A stretch of 64,000 nucleotides of DNA. Origin: CAVRCA01 sp965218045 (GTDB lineage: Bacteria; Pseudomonadota; Alphaproteobacteria; Acetobacterales; Acetobacteraceae). This document shows, piece by piece, positions 1-8,460 of this stretch. Position 1 is the first letter of the stretch; each line of letters begins with the position of its first letter. The stretch lies in contig CBDCJX010000007.1 of the NCBI GenBank assembly GCA_965218045.1, forward strand, positions 62,001 to 126,000, read 5' to 3'. The position numbers and the translations under genes are program-made. The notes beneath the pieces are model-generated. The model was not told the origin of the DNA. It saw nothing but the letters and a program-made list of their open reading frames with translations, and did not search any database.

Positions 1-926
1 ACGGTTTGCAGGTAGAACTCGGCCGACAGATCCATCACCGAGCGATACTCGTCATAGAAGCCCCGCTTGGAGGCGAGGTTCTCGCCGTCGCCGTCGACCA
101 GATGCGAGAACATCTGCCAGTGCGCTTCGACGTGGCGGTCGAGGTTCATCGCCATGAAGCCGGCGAGTTGCAGGAAGCCTGGATACACCTTGCGCATGAA
201 GCCGGGATTGCCGAACGGCACCGCATGGATGGTGTGCCTGCGGAACCAGTCGAGATCGTGGTCCTTGGCGAACTGGTTCACCTGGGTCGGCGCCTCGCGT
301 GTGTCGATCGGGCCGCCGATCAGGGTCATGCTGCGCGGCGTCGACGGATCATGGGTCGCGTTCATCAGGGCGACCGCGGCGAGCACCGGCACGGCTGGCT
401 GGCACACCGCCACGACATGGGTGTCCGGCCCGAGCGCCTGCAGCGAGGCGATCACCTCGTCGATGTAGTCGTCGAGATCGAAGTTCGGGTCGGTGACCGG
501 CACCTGCCGCGCGTCCCGCCAGTCCGTGATGTACACGTCGTGGTCGGGCAGGAACGCCTTTACCGTGCCGCGCAGCAAAGTGGCAAAGTGTCCCGACATC
601 GGGGCGACGATCAGCAAACGCGGATCGTGCGGACGCTCGACCGCCCGGCGGAAGCGTTTCAGTTGACCCCACGGATGGGTGTGGACCACCTCTTCCGTGA
701 TCGCCACCTCTGCGCCGTCGATCAAGGTGCTGGCGTGACCGAACAGCGGCTTGCCGAAGCGGCGGGTGGAATGCTCGAAGCTGTCGAGCCACGCCGCGGT
801 CATCCGCCCGATCGGCGTGCTCCGCATCGGATTGAGCGGCGTGTCCAACAGGCTGAGCGCGCTGGTCGCGAATATCCGCATCGGCGTCAGGGCGAGACGC
901 TGCATCTCGTATTGATGATAGAGCAT
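1..926 (-). CDS. phaZ: intracellular polyhydroxyalkanoate depolymerase (5' part; C-terminus beyond left edge)
   Basis: Cytoplasmic hydrolase that mobilises stored polyhydroxybutyrate granules. The frame is open to the left edge, so only about the first 308 residues are present; the family is usually a little over 400. It opens MLYHQYEMQRL, typical of PhaZ, and carries VCQPAVPVLAA, the nucleophile elbow in which Cys replaces the lipase-box Ser, as in Ralstonia PhaZ1. The full catalytic triad cannot be checked because the C-terminus is missing. ATG at 926 was chosen because it gives the family's usual N-terminus, although no clear Shine-Dalgarno precedes it. It is divergent from the SDR gene at 1079; the roughly 150 bp between them is locally AT-richer and must hold both promoters. 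Confidence 0.9.
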   Translation of the reverse strand, partial: MLYHQYEMQRLALTPMRIFATSALSLLDTPLNPMRSTPIGRMTAAWLDSFEHSTRRFGKPLFGHASTLIDGAEVAITEEVVHTHPWGQLKRFRRAVERPHDPRLLIVAPMSGHFATLLRGTVKAFLPDHDVYITDWRDARQVPVTDPNFDLDDYIDEVIASLQALGPDTHVVAVCQPAVPVLAAVALMNATHDPSTPRSMTLIGGPIDTREAPTQVNQFAKDHDLDWFRRHTIHAVPFGNPGFMRKVYPGFLQLAGFMAMNLDRHVEAHWQMFSHLVDGDGENLASKRGFYDEYRSVMDLSAEFYLQT

Positions 927-1078
927 GTGTTTGTCGCGAATCTCGCCCCAAGGGATGACGCTTATACATCGCAACACTGGCCAGGATTGTTTCCTCATTT
1001 TTTAACAAACCTCTCGCGCGCTGAGCGCAGGGCTGGCACCATGCAGTGGTAGTTCCTGCGGGCAAGCGAGAGGCGGTG

Positions 1079-1825
1079 ATGGCACGTATTCTGCTGGTGA
1101 CCGGCGGCAGTCAGGGGATCGGCGCCGCCGTGGCGCGGCTGGCCGCGCGCGCCGGCTGGGCGGTGGCGCTGAGCTACGTGCGCTCCAGGGAGCTGGCTGA
1201 CGGAATCGTGACGGAGATCGAGCAAGCCGGCGGTCGCGCGTTGGCGGTGCAGGCGGAAATGGCGGACGAGGCATCCGTGGTGGCCATGTTCCGCGCGGTC
1301 GACACCACGTTCGGCCGCCTCGATGCGTTGGTGAACAACGCCGGCACCACCGGGCCGATCCGGCGCATCGACCAGGTCACCAGCGCGATCATCGAGGAGG
1401 TGATGGGCGTGAACGTGCGCGGCGCCTTCATCGCCACCCGCGAGGCGGCGGCGCGGATGGCGACCGATCGCGGCGGCGCCGGCGGCGCCATCGTCAACGT
1501 CTCCTCGCGCGCCTCGGAGATCGGCGGCGCCGGGGAGTGGGTGCATTACGCCGCCTCGAAAGGGGCGATGGATTCGCTCACCATCGGCTCGGCGCGCGAG
1601 CTCGGCCCGGTCGGGATACGCGTCAACGCGGTCAATCCGGGCCTGATCGAGACCGACCTGCACGCCCGCGCCGGTGCCCCGGACCGGCTGGAACGGCTGA
1701 AGGGCGGCGTGCCGATGGGTCGGACCGGCAGCGCCGACGAGGTGGCGAAAGTGATACTCTGGCTGCTCTCGGACGACGCGTCGTATGTGAGCGCCGCCCT
1801 CATCCCTGTGTCAGGAGGCCGTTAG
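1079..1825 (+). CDS. SDR family NAD(P)-dependent oxidoreductase
   Basis: Classical short-chain dehydrogenase of 248 residues. Visible motifs are the cofactor-binding TGGSQGIG (residues 8-15), NNAG in the middle, Ser about 143 in NVSSRAS, and the catalytic YAASK (Tyr157, Lys161). The sequence resembles sugar or 3-oxoacyl reductases, but the substrate cannot be read from sequence. ATG 1079 is preferred over the upstream GTG at 1046 because it puts the Rossmann motif at the normal distance and has GAGAGG about 6 nt upstream. The next SDR gene starts at the base after this stop, so the two are very probably co-transcribed and translationally coupled. Confidence 0.9.
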   Translation: MARILLVTGGSQGIGAAVARLAARAGWAVALSYVRSRELADGIVTEIEQAGGRALAVQAEMADEASVVAMFRAVDTTFGRLDALVNNAGTTGPIRRIDQVTSAIIEEVMGVNVRGAFIATREAAARMATDRGGAGGAIVNVSSRASEIGGAGEWVHYAASKGAMDSLTIGSARELGPVGIRVNAVNPGLIETDLHARAGAPDRLERLKGGVPMGRTGSADEVAKVILWLLSDDASYVSAALIPVSGGR

Positions 1826-2515
1826 ATGGCTGGAAATACCTTGATCATCGGCGCCGGCAGCGGGCTCAGCGCTTCGTTGGCGCGGGTTTTCACGGCCGAT
1901 GGCGCGCGGGTTGCGCTGGCGGCGCGCGATGCCGGCAAGCTAGAGCCGCTGTGCCAGGAAACCGGCGCGCTCGCCTTTGCCTGCGATGCCGCCGACCCCG
2001 AAGCGGTCGCGACCCTGTTCGAGCGGGCCGAGGCGCAGCTTGGTCCGCTCGACACCGTCATCTTCAACCCGAGCGCGCGCGTGGCCGGCTCGGTGGTTGA
2101 GATCGCGCCTGCCGACGTGCTGCGCGCTATCACCATCTCGGCTTTCGGCGGCTTCCTCGTCGGCCAGCAGGCGGCGCGTCGGATGCTGCCGCGTGGCAAT
2201 GGCAGTATCCTGTTCACCGGCGCATCGGCCAGCGTGAAGGGCTACCCGCAGTCCGCCGCCTTCGCGATGGGCAAGTTCGGCCTGCGCGGGCTGGCGCAGA
2301 GCATGGCACGCGAGCTCGCCCCGCAAGGCATCCACGTCGCGCATTTCGTCATCGACGGCGGCATTCGCAGTGCCCGTCGAACCGACCCCGCCGATCGCCC
2401 CGACAGTCTGCTCGACCCCGACGACATTGCCCGCACCTACCTGCACGTCGCGCGGCAGCACCGCAGCGCCTGGACCTGGGAGGTCGAGCTGCGGCCCTGG
2501 GTGGAGCGGTTCTGA
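1826..2515 (+). CDS. SDR-fold protein with Phe in place of the catalytic Tyr
   Basis: Rossmann-fold short-chain dehydrogenase homologue of 229 residues, directly abutting the SDR gene upstream. The nucleotide motif is present as GAGSGL near the N-terminus, and Ser134 is at the normal place (TGASAS). The YxxxK signature, however, reads FAMGK, with Phe146 where the proton-donating Tyr belongs and Lys150 kept. The canonical NNAG is also altered (FNPSAR). Either it catalyses a reaction that does not need the Tyr, or it binds nucleotide without classical SDR activity. The rest of the fold looks intact and there is no frameshift, so this is not simple decay. Confidence 0.85.
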   Translation: MAGNTLIIGAGSGLSASLARVFTADGARVALAARDAGKLEPLCQETGALAFACDAADPEAVATLFERAEAQLGPLDTVIFNPSARVAGSVVEIAPADVLRAITISAFGGFLVGQQAARRMLPRGNGSILFTGASASVKGYPQSAAFAMGKFGLRGLAQSMARELAPQGIHVAHFVIDGGIRSARRTDPADRPDSLLDPDDIARTYLHVARQHRSAWTWEVELRPWVERF

Positions 2516-2589
2516 TCCGCCTCTCGCTTGCCCTGGAGTGACACCCGCCGCATCCTCCCGGCGTATCGTACAACCAAAGGGAGGACGCG

Positions 2590-2916
2590 ATGCTCTACGA
2601 GTTGCGCATCTATGACTGTGTGCCCGGCCGCTTGCCGGACCTGCTGAAGCGGTTCGACACGATCACCCTGAAGCTGTGGGAGAAGCACGGCATCCGCCAG
2701 GCCGGGTTCTGGACCACGGTGATCGGCGAGACCAATCAGCGGCTGTACTATCTGCTGGCATGGAACTCGCTCGCCGAGCGCGAGGAGAAGTGGAACAAGT
2801 TCGGCACCGACCCGGATTGGCTGTCGGCGCGGGCGCAGACCGAGGCGAACGGCGCCATCGTCGCGCAGGTCACCAACGAAATCTTGCAGCCCACCGCGTT
2901 CTCCTCAGTCAAATAG
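2590..2916 (+). CDS. NIPSNAP family protein
   Basis: A 108-residue protein of the dimeric alpha+beta barrel NIPSNAP family. It starts MLYELRIYDCVPGRL and keeps the family pattern of an aromatic-rich core (FWTTVIGETNQRLYYLLAW, WNKF). The biochemical role of bacterial members is not established; many sit beside dehydrogenases of catabolic pathways, as here beside two SDR genes. A good Shine-Dalgarno (AGGGAGG) precedes ATG 2590. It is in the same direction as the SDR pair with a 74-bp gap, so it may be read from the same transcript. Confidence 0.85.
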   Translation: MLYELRIYDCVPGRLPDLLKRFDTITLKLWEKHGIRQAGFWTTVIGETNQRLYYLLAWNSLAEREEKWNKFGTDPDWLSARAQTEANGAIVAQVTNEILQPTAFSSVK

Positions 2917-2993
2917 CCAGACCGGGCGCGCGCTCGGTCACGTCACACGGACGGTGAGAGTGCTCGGGTTGCGATCACCGCCCCGTGTGGCGC

Positions 2994-3022
2994 CTGTCAT
3001 CGAAGCTTCACCGAACTGCAAT
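2994..3022 (+). promoter_or_regulatory. candidate Pho box upstream of pstS
   Basis: Three 7-mers repeat with exact 11-bp periodicity: CTGTCAT (2994-3000), GCTTCAC (3005-3011) and CTGCAAT (3016-3022). The first is a perfect match to the PhoB half-site, the third matches 5 of 7 and the middle one is weak. Spacing of 7 bp plus 4 bp is the defining architecture of a Pho box, and the position about 100-125 bp before pstS is suitable. PhoB itself is encoded at the end of this operon. Confidence 0.6.
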
Positions 3023-3119
3023 CTTCCCGACGCGGGCTCTGCGTAGGGTCCGGCTCGCGCCCAACGCATCGACGGCGGCCCGGCCGACGACGATGCGGCG
3101 CAAGAAAAAAGGGGAATGC

Positions 3120-4154
3120 ATGAAGCTCATGTCAGTCAGTCTGGTGGCCCTGGTCGCCGGCTGCGCTTTCGCGGCACACGCTCAGCAGGCAATCACCGGC
3201 GCCGGCGCAACCTTTCCAGCCCCCGTCTATACCAAATGGGGCGAGGAGGCGAAGTCGGCGATCGACATACACCTCAACTACCAGGCAATAGGCTCGGGCG
3301 GCGGACAAAACCAGATCCTCAACCGCACCGTCGATTTCGGCGCCTCCGACGCGCCGATGGACAAAGCCAAGTTGCAAAGCGGCAACTTGCTGCAATTCCC
3401 CACCGTGATGGGCGCCGTGGTTCCGATCGTGAACATACCAGGCGTCACCGACAACGGGTTAAAACTGACCGGGGAAGTGCTTGCCGATATCTATCTCGGC
3501 AAAATCACCAAGTGGGACGATCCGAAGATCGCGGAGATCAACCAGGGCGTGAAGCTGCCCAGCCTCGCGATCGCGTCGGTGCATCGGGCGGACGGATCGG
3601 GCACCAGCTTCGTGTTCACCTCCTATCTGTCGGCGGTCAGCCCGGAGTGGAAGGACAAGGTCGGCGCCGCGACCTCGGTGAGCTGGCCGGCAGGCGCCGG
3701 CGCCAAGGGAAATGACGGCGTCGCCGCCACGGTTTACAACACGCGCGGCGGCATCGGCTACGTGGAGAATGCGTACGCGACGCAGAACCACATCCCGACC
3801 ACGGAGCTGAGGAACAAGGCCGGGAAGTTCGTCAAGCCGACCATCGAGAGCTTCTCCGCCGCCGCCGAATCGGGTGACTGGACGGGGGCGCAGAACTATG
3901 CCGTGAGCCTGGTCGACATGCCGGGTGAAAAGAGCTGGCCGATCGTGTCGCCGACCTTCATCGAGCTGCCGAAGAACCCGACCGATCCCGCGCGCAGTGC
4001 GAACGTGATGAAGTTCTTCGACTGGGCCTACAAGAACGGCGACGAGACCGCTCGCAAGCTGGAATACATTACGCTGCCCGACAAGGTGCAGGATGCCGTC
4101 CGCGCAAGCTGGCGCAAGGAGATCAAGGGACCGGACGGCAAGCCCGTTCTCTGA
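3120..4154 (+). CDS. pstS: phosphate ABC transporter substrate-binding protein
   Basis: Periplasmic high-affinity phosphate-binding protein, 344 residues. A Sec signal peptide (MKLMSVSLVALVAGCAFAAHA, cleavage about residue 21) is followed by ITGAGATFPAPVY, the diagnostic PstS start, and by GSGGGQNQ, DFGASDAPM and RADGSGTSF, which line the phosphate site. ATG 3120 is preferred over upstream in-frame starts because it gives a clean signal peptide and lies just after a GGGGA Shine-Dalgarno. It is first in pstSCAB-phoU-phoB. The Pho-box-like repeat upstream implies induction under phosphate limitation, and a hairpin after the gene may keep the downstream genes at lower levels. Confidence 0.97.
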   Translation: MKLMSVSLVALVAGCAFAAHAQQAITGAGATFPAPVYTKWGEEAKSAIDIHLNYQAIGSGGGQNQILNRTVDFGASDAPMDKAKLQSGNLLQFPTVMGAVVPIVNIPGVTDNGLKLTGEVLADIYLGKITKWDDPKIAEINQGVKLPSLAIASVHRADGSGTSFVFTSYLSAVSPEWKDKVGAATSVSWPAGAGAKGNDGVAATVYNTRGGIGYVENAYATQNHIPTTELRNKAGKFVKPTIESFSAAAESGDWTGAQNYAVSLVDMPGEKSWPIVSPTFIELPKNPTDPARSANVMKFFDWAYKNGDETARKLEYITLPDKVQDAVRASWRKEIKGPDGKPVL

Positions 4155-4180
4155 TTTCATCGGCGGCAATAATCACGGAG

Positions 4181-4207
4181 GGGGTGCGCCGCGATGCGGT
4201 GCGTCCC
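4181..4207 (+). promoter_or_regulatory. pstS-pstC intergenic hairpin (attenuator or mRNA-stabilising)
   Basis: A 12-bp stem including three G-U pairs with a 3-nt loop: GGGGTGCGCCGC (4181-4192), GAT, GCGGTGCGTCCC (4196-4207). No U-run follows, so it is not a complete intrinsic terminator. Such hairpins between a binding-protein gene and its permease genes commonly raise the level of the upstream product relative to the permease. The pstC Shine-Dalgarno (GGAGG) follows at 4216. Confidence 0.5.
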
Positions 4208-4229
4208 TTCCGATCGGAGGCGTAGCTGA

Positions 4230-5195
4230 ATGAGTGCGGCGATTTCGGCAGGAACGCGACGACCCAGGACCAGAGCGCGCGCATCGCTCGGCGACCCGAT
4301 CTTCGCGGCCCTGACGCGTGTCGCCGGCGTGTTCGTGCTGCTGCTGCTCGGCGCGATCATCGTCGAGCTGTTCATCGGCGGCTGGCCGGCGTTTCGCGCC
4401 TTCGGCGCCGGCTTCGTGGTCTCATCGGTCTGGAACCCGGTCACCGGCAAGTTTGGCGCGCTCGTTCCGGTCTACGGCACGATCATCACCTCGATCCTGG
4501 CGTTGATCATGGCGGTGCCGCTCTCCTTCGGCGTCGCGTTCTTCCTCACCGAGTTGGCGCCCTCCTGGCTACGCCGGCCGATCGGCACCGCGGTCGAGTT
4601 GCTCGCGGCGATTCCCTCCATCATCTACGGCATGTGGGGCTTCTTCGTCGTCGTGCCGTTGATGGCGCGATACGTGCAGCCCACGGTGATCGACAGCCTC
4701 GGCGATATGCCGGTGATCGGTGACCTGTTCCAAGGGCCGCCGTTCGGCACCGGCATATTCACCGCGGCGCTGATCCTGGCCATCATGGTCATCCCGTTCA
4801 TCGCCGCGACCATGCGAGACGTGTTTCTCACCGTGCCGGCGGTCTACAAGGAATCGGCTTACGGCGTTGGTTGCACCACCTGGGAGGTGATGCGAAGCGT
4901 CGTCATGCCCTCCACCCGGGTCGCGGTCGTGGGCGGGATCATGCTCGGACTCGGCCGCGCGTTGGGCGAGACGATGGCCGTCACCTTCGTCATCGGCAAC
5001 ACCAACCGGATCTCGGCGAGCCTGTTCGGGCCGGGCAACACCATCGCCTCGCTGGTCGCCTTGGAGTTCCCCGAGAGCCAGGCGGGGAGCCTGAAACTCG
5101 CCTCCCTGCTGGCGCTCGGCTTCATCCTGTTCGTGATCTCGTTCATCGTGCTGGCGATCTCGCGCGTGATGCTCAGGCCGCGAGCGGGCACGTGA
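4230..5195 (+). CDS. pstC: phosphate ABC transporter permease PstC
   Basis: Inner-membrane permease subunit of the Pst transporter, 321 residues, with about six membrane segments beginning at residues 30-50. The binding-protein-dependent permease signature is visible in the cytoplasmic loop (LGRALGETMAVTFVIGN), as are the PstC-typical IPSIIYGMWGFF and DVFLTVPAVYKESAYGVG. GGAGG lies about 10 nt before ATG 4230. It pairs with PstA to form the channel powered by PstB. The gene ends 10 bp before pstA, consistent with one operon. Confidence 0.96.
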   Translation: MSAAISAGTRRPRTRARASLGDPIFAALTRVAGVFVLLLLGAIIVELFIGGWPAFRAFGAGFVVSSVWNPVTGKFGALVPVYGTIITSILALIMAVPLSFGVAFFLTELAPSWLRRPIGTAVELLAAIPSIIYGMWGFFVVVPLMARYVQPTVIDSLGDMPVIGDLFQGPPFGTGIFTAALILAIMVIPFIAATMRDVFLTVPAVYKESAYGVGCTTWEVMRSVVMPSTRVAVVGGIMLGLGRALGETMAVTFVIGNTNRISASLFGPGNTIASLVALEFPESQAGSLKLASLLALGFILFVISFIVLAISRVMLRPRAGT

Positions 5196-5205
5196 GGGCG
5201 GCCCC

Positions 5206-5241
5206 GTGAGCGCCAGCACCCCCGTGAGCGCCAGCACCACA
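5206..5241 (+). repeat. 18-bp tandem duplication at the pstA start codon
   Basis: Two consecutive 18-bp units, 5206-5223 and 5224-5241, each beginning GTGAGCGCCAGCACC and differing only in the last three bases. Together they encode VSASTP-VSASTT. Both units carry a possible GTG start. Only the first is at a usable distance (8 nt) from the GAGGG Shine-Dalgarno at 5193, so the duplication most likely lengthens the PstA N-terminus by six residues. Confidence 0.85.
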
Positions 5242-6117
5242 GCGCCCTCGCGCACCGCACCCGCCAAGGATTCCCGCGTGGCGCTGCGCCTCGGGCGGCG
5301 TCGCGGGCGAACCAGTCTCGTGGTCAAGGCGCTTTGCGTGCTGGCGACGATAATCACCTTGGTGCTGCTGGCGACCATTCTCGTCACTCTGTTCTGGCTC
5401 GGGTTCGGTGGCCTATCGCTGCGCGTGTTCACGCACGTCACCTTGCCGCCCGGCTCGAATGGCGGCCTGCTGAACGCCATCATCGGCAGCCTGATCCAGA
5501 CGGCGATCGGCACGGTCATCGGCACGCCGATCGGGCTGCTGGTCGGCACCTACCTGGCAGAGTATTCGCGTGGCTCGGCGCTCGGTTCCGCAGTGCGCTT
5601 CGTCTCCGACGTGCTGCTCTCCGCTCCGTCGATTCTGATCGGCTTGTTCGTCTACACCGTCGCGGTGCAGCCCTATGGCGGGTTCTCCGGCATGGCGGGT
5701 TGCCTGGCACTGGCGATCATCGTCATCCCGATTGTCGTGCGCACCACCGAGGACATGCTGAAGCTTATCCCGATATCGTTGCGCGAAGCAACCATCGCGC
5801 TTGGCGCGCCGAAGTGGAAGATGATCCTGCTGATCTGCTATCGCGCGGCGCGGGACGGCATCGTCACCGGCGTGCTGCTCGCGATCGCCCGCGTCGCCGG
5901 CGAGACCGCCCCATTGCTGTTCACCAGCTTGGGCAACCTCAATTGGTCGGTCGATCTCGCCCGGCCGATGGCCAGCTTGCCGGTGACGATCTACCAATAC
6001 GCGGGGTCCGCCTTCTCCGACTGGGTGCAGCTTGCCTGGGTGGCCGCTTTGCTGATCACGGTCGGGGTCTTGGCCATCAACATCCTGGCGCGCACTCTCC
6101 TGCGTGGACAGCACTGA
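5206..6117 (+). CDS. pstA: phosphate ABC transporter permease PstA
   Basis: Second membrane subunit of the Pst transporter, 303 residues, about six membrane segments. A Ser/Thr/Ala-rich cytoplasmic N-terminus of about 40 residues precedes the first membrane segment. The permease signature appears as RVAGETAPLLFTSLGN, and DVLLSAPSILIGLFVY is typical of PstA. It starts with GTG, inside the 18-bp tandem duplication described separately. The gap to pstB is 14 bp. Confidence 0.95.
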   Translation: MSASTPVSASTTAPSRTAPAKDSRVALRLGRRRGRTSLVVKALCVLATIITLVLLATILVTLFWLGFGGLSLRVFTHVTLPPGSNGGLLNAIIGSLIQTAIGTVIGTPIGLLVGTYLAEYSRGSALGSAVRFVSDVLLSAPSILIGLFVYTVAVQPYGGFSGMAGCLALAIIVIPIVVRTTEDMLKLIPISLREATIALGAPKWKMILLICYRAARDGIVTGVLLAIARVAGETAPLLFTSLGNLNWSVDLARPMASLPVTIYQYAGSAFSDWVQLAWVAALLITVGVLAINILARTLLRGQH

Positions 6118-6131
6118 TTTCGGGAGTTCCG

Positions 6132-6965
6132 ATGAGCGCAACGCACGAAATCCTCGGCCCACAACAGCGCACGATGGAGCGCGTCGGGACCCATGCCGAA
6201 GTGCCGCTCAATACGGCGCGCGTCTCGATCCGCAACCTGGATTTCTTCTATGGGGACAATCGCGCACTGAAGGGTATCGATCTGGAACTCCCCGCGCAGC
6301 AGGTCACCGGGCTGATCGGTCCTTCGGGATGCGGCAAGTCCACGCTGCTGCGCGTGCTGAACCGCATGTACGATCTCTATCCCGGGCAGCGCGCCACGGG
6401 CGAAGTGCTGATGGACGGCGAGAACATCATTGCCCCCGGTATCGACCTCAACGCGCTGCGATCCCGCATCGGCATGGTGTTCCAGAAGCCCACGCCGTTC
6501 CCGATGTCGATCTACAACAACATCGCGTTCGGCGTGAAGCTGCATGAGCGGCTGTCGAAGCGGGCGATGGACGAGCGCGTCGAATGGTCGCTGACTCGGG
6601 CGGCGCTGTGGGGCGAGGCCAAGGACCGGCTGAACACCTCGGCGATGGGATTGTCCGGCGGGCAACAACAGCGTCTGTGCATAGCCCGCACCATCGCGGT
6701 CCGCCCCGAGGTGATCCTGCTCGACGAACCGACCAGCGCCCTCGATCCGATCAGCACGCTCAAGATCGAGGAGCTGATCGACGAACTGAAGCACGAATTC
6801 ACCTTGGTGATCGTGACGCACAACATGCAGCAGGCGGCGCGTTGCGCCGATCAGGTGGCGCTGCTGTATCTGGGCGAGCTGGTCGAGGTTGGCGCGGCGG
6901 CGCAGATGTTCACCGCGCCCAGGCAGCAGAAGACTCAGGAATACATCACCGGCCGCTTCGGCTAG
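6132..6965 (+). CDS. pstB: phosphate ABC transporter ATP-binding protein
   Basis: ATPase subunit of the Pst transporter, 277 residues. Walker A GPSGCGKST is at residues 63-71, the Q-loop about VFQKPTPFPMS, the signature LSGGQ at 174-178, Walker B VILLDEP at 194-200, and the switch His in VTHNMQQ. The N-terminus is about 20 residues longer than in E. coli PstB. ATG 6132 follows a GGGAG Shine-Dalgarno. It is fourth gene of the operon and drives phosphate import through PstCA. Confidence 0.97.
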   Translation: MSATHEILGPQQRTMERVGTHAEVPLNTARVSIRNLDFFYGDNRALKGIDLELPAQQVTGLIGPSGCGKSTLLRVLNRMYDLYPGQRATGEVLMDGENIIAPGIDLNALRSRIGMVFQKPTPFPMSIYNNIAFGVKLHERLSKRAMDERVEWSLTRAALWGEAKDRLNTSAMGLSGGQQQRLCIARTIAVRPEVILLDEPTSALDPISTLKIEELIDELKHEFTLVIVTHNMQQAARCADQVALLYLGELVEVGAAAQMFTAPRQQKTQEYITGRFG

Positions 6966-6984
6966 GCCGGGTTGGAGGGCGCAG

Positions 6985-7704
6985 ATGTCGGGCACCGCCG
7001 AACACATCGTCAAGAGCTACGAGCAGGAACTCACTCGGCTGCGCAACCTGATCACCGAGATGGGCGGCATCGTCGAGAACCAGGTGGCGATGGCGGCGAC
7101 GGCGATCGTCACCCGTGATTCCAGCGCCGCCGCCAAGGTGATGGAGGAGGACCCACGAGTCGACGCGCTGGAGCGGCAGGTGGAGCAGTTCGTCATCCGC
7201 CTGCTTGCCCTGCGCCAGCCGATGGCCAGTGATCTGCGCCATATCGTCTCGTCGTTGAAGATGACCGGTGATCTCGAGCGTATCGGTGATTACGCGGCAA
7301 ACGTCGCCAAGCGCAGCATCGTGCTCGATCAGTTCACCATGCAATACAGCCTGGGCGGTCTCGCGCACATGGCGCGGCTCGTGCAGGAGAACCTGAAAAG
7401 CATCATGGACGCGCTGGGCACGAGCGACGCCGAGAAAGCCGTCGAGGTGTGGCGCTCCGACCAGGCGATCGACGACCTCTACAACACGATCTTCCGCGAG
7501 CTTATCACCTACATGATGGAGGATCCGCGCAACATCACGCCCTGCACGCATCTGCTGTTCATAGCCAAGAACCTAGAGCGAATTGGTGACCATGCCACGA
7601 ACATTGCCGAGACCGTCTATTACGCCGCCAAGGGTGAGACGCTGCCGGAAGGTCGCCCGAAGGGCGACATGTCCGCCTACACCGTGGTTCGATCGCGGGA
7701 CTGA
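6985..7704 (+). CDS. phoU: phosphate signalling protein PhoU
   Basis: A 239-residue all-helical protein with the two PhoU repeats. Each holds the metal-binding E/DxxxD pattern: DLERIGDYAANVAKR in the first half and NLERIGDHATNIAE in the second. PhoU couples the state of the Pst transporter to the PhoR/PhoB system and prevents phosphate over-accumulation. ATG 6985 follows TTGGAGGGC and lies 19 bp after pstB. Position between pstB and phoB is the usual one. Confidence 0.97.
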   Translation: MSGTAEHIVKSYEQELTRLRNLITEMGGIVENQVAMAATAIVTRDSSAAAKVMEEDPRVDALERQVEQFVIRLLALRQPMASDLRHIVSSLKMTGDLERIGDYAANVAKRSIVLDQFTMQYSLGGLAHMARLVQENLKSIMDALGTSDAEKAVEVWRSDQAIDDLYNTIFRELITYMMEDPRNITPCTHLLFIAKNLERIGDHATNIAETVYYAAKGETLPEGRPKGDMSAYTVVRSRD

Positions 7705-7743
7705 GTCGCCGCTCCGATCGGCCTCCAGCCGGGGCGGCCTCAC

Positions 7744-8460
7744 ATGAGCGAAGCAGCGATCAATCTGTCTAAGCCACTGGTCCTCGTCGTCGAGGACGAA
7801 GCGGCGCTGGCGACCATGCTGCGCTACAATCTGGAGAAGCAGGGTTTTCGCGTCGACGAGGCGGTCGACGGCCAGGAGGCGCTGACCCGGATCTCCGAAG
7901 CGCAACCCGACCTCGTGCTGCTGGACTGGATGCTGCCGGTGATGTCCGGCATAGAGGTGTGCCGCCAGATCCGCCGGCGTCCCGCCACTCGCGATTTGCC
8001 GGTGATCATGGTGACGGCGCGGACCGAGGATCAGGACGCGGTGCGCGGCCTGAACACCGGCGCCGACGACTACATCACCAAGCCGTTCAGCATGGAGGCG
8101 CTGCTCGCTCGCATGCGCGCGCTGCTGCGTCGGTCCAACGCGGTGCCCATGAAGGGGCAGCTCGGCTTCCACGACATCTCGATGGATCTCGGCGCGCATC
8201 GGGTGCAACGCAACGATCGTCCGATCCATCTCGGACCGACCGAGTTCCGCCTGCTCGAGTTCTTCCTGCAGCACCCGCGTCGCGTATTCTCGCGCGAGGA
8301 GCTGCTCGACGCCGTATGGGGTCCGGACATCCACGTCGAGCCGCGCACCGTCGATGTCCATATCAGAAGGCTGCGTAAGTCGGTCAACGCGCCCGGCGAG
8401 CTCGACCTGGTGCGCACGGTGCGCGCGGCCGGCTACTCCCTCGACACCGACCCGCTCTGA
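7744..8460 (+). CDS. phoB: phosphate regulon response regulator PhoB
   Basis: OmpR-type response regulator of 238 residues. The receiver domain (residues about 12-125) has the acidic pair E17/D18, the phospho-acceptor D61 in LLDWMLP and Lys113. The C-terminal winged helix (about 140-235) contains the recognition-helix region EPRTVDVHIRRLRK. It would bind the Pho box upstream of pstS. The partner kinase PhoR, often adjacent in alphaproteobacteria, is not in this window. The stop codon is immediately followed by the orphan aldehyde dehydrogenase tail. Confidence 0.96.
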   Translation: MSEAAINLSKPLVLVVEDEAALATMLRYNLEKQGFRVDEAVDGQEALTRISEAQPDLVLLDWMLPVMSGIEVCRQIRRRPATRDLPVIMVTARTEDQDAVRGLNTGADDYITKPFSMEALLARMRALLRRSNAVPMKGQLGFHDISMDLGAHRVQRNDRPIHLGPTEFRLLEFFLQHPRRVFSREELLDAVWGPDIHVEPRTVDVHIRRLRKSVNAPGELDLVRTVRAAGYSLDTDPL

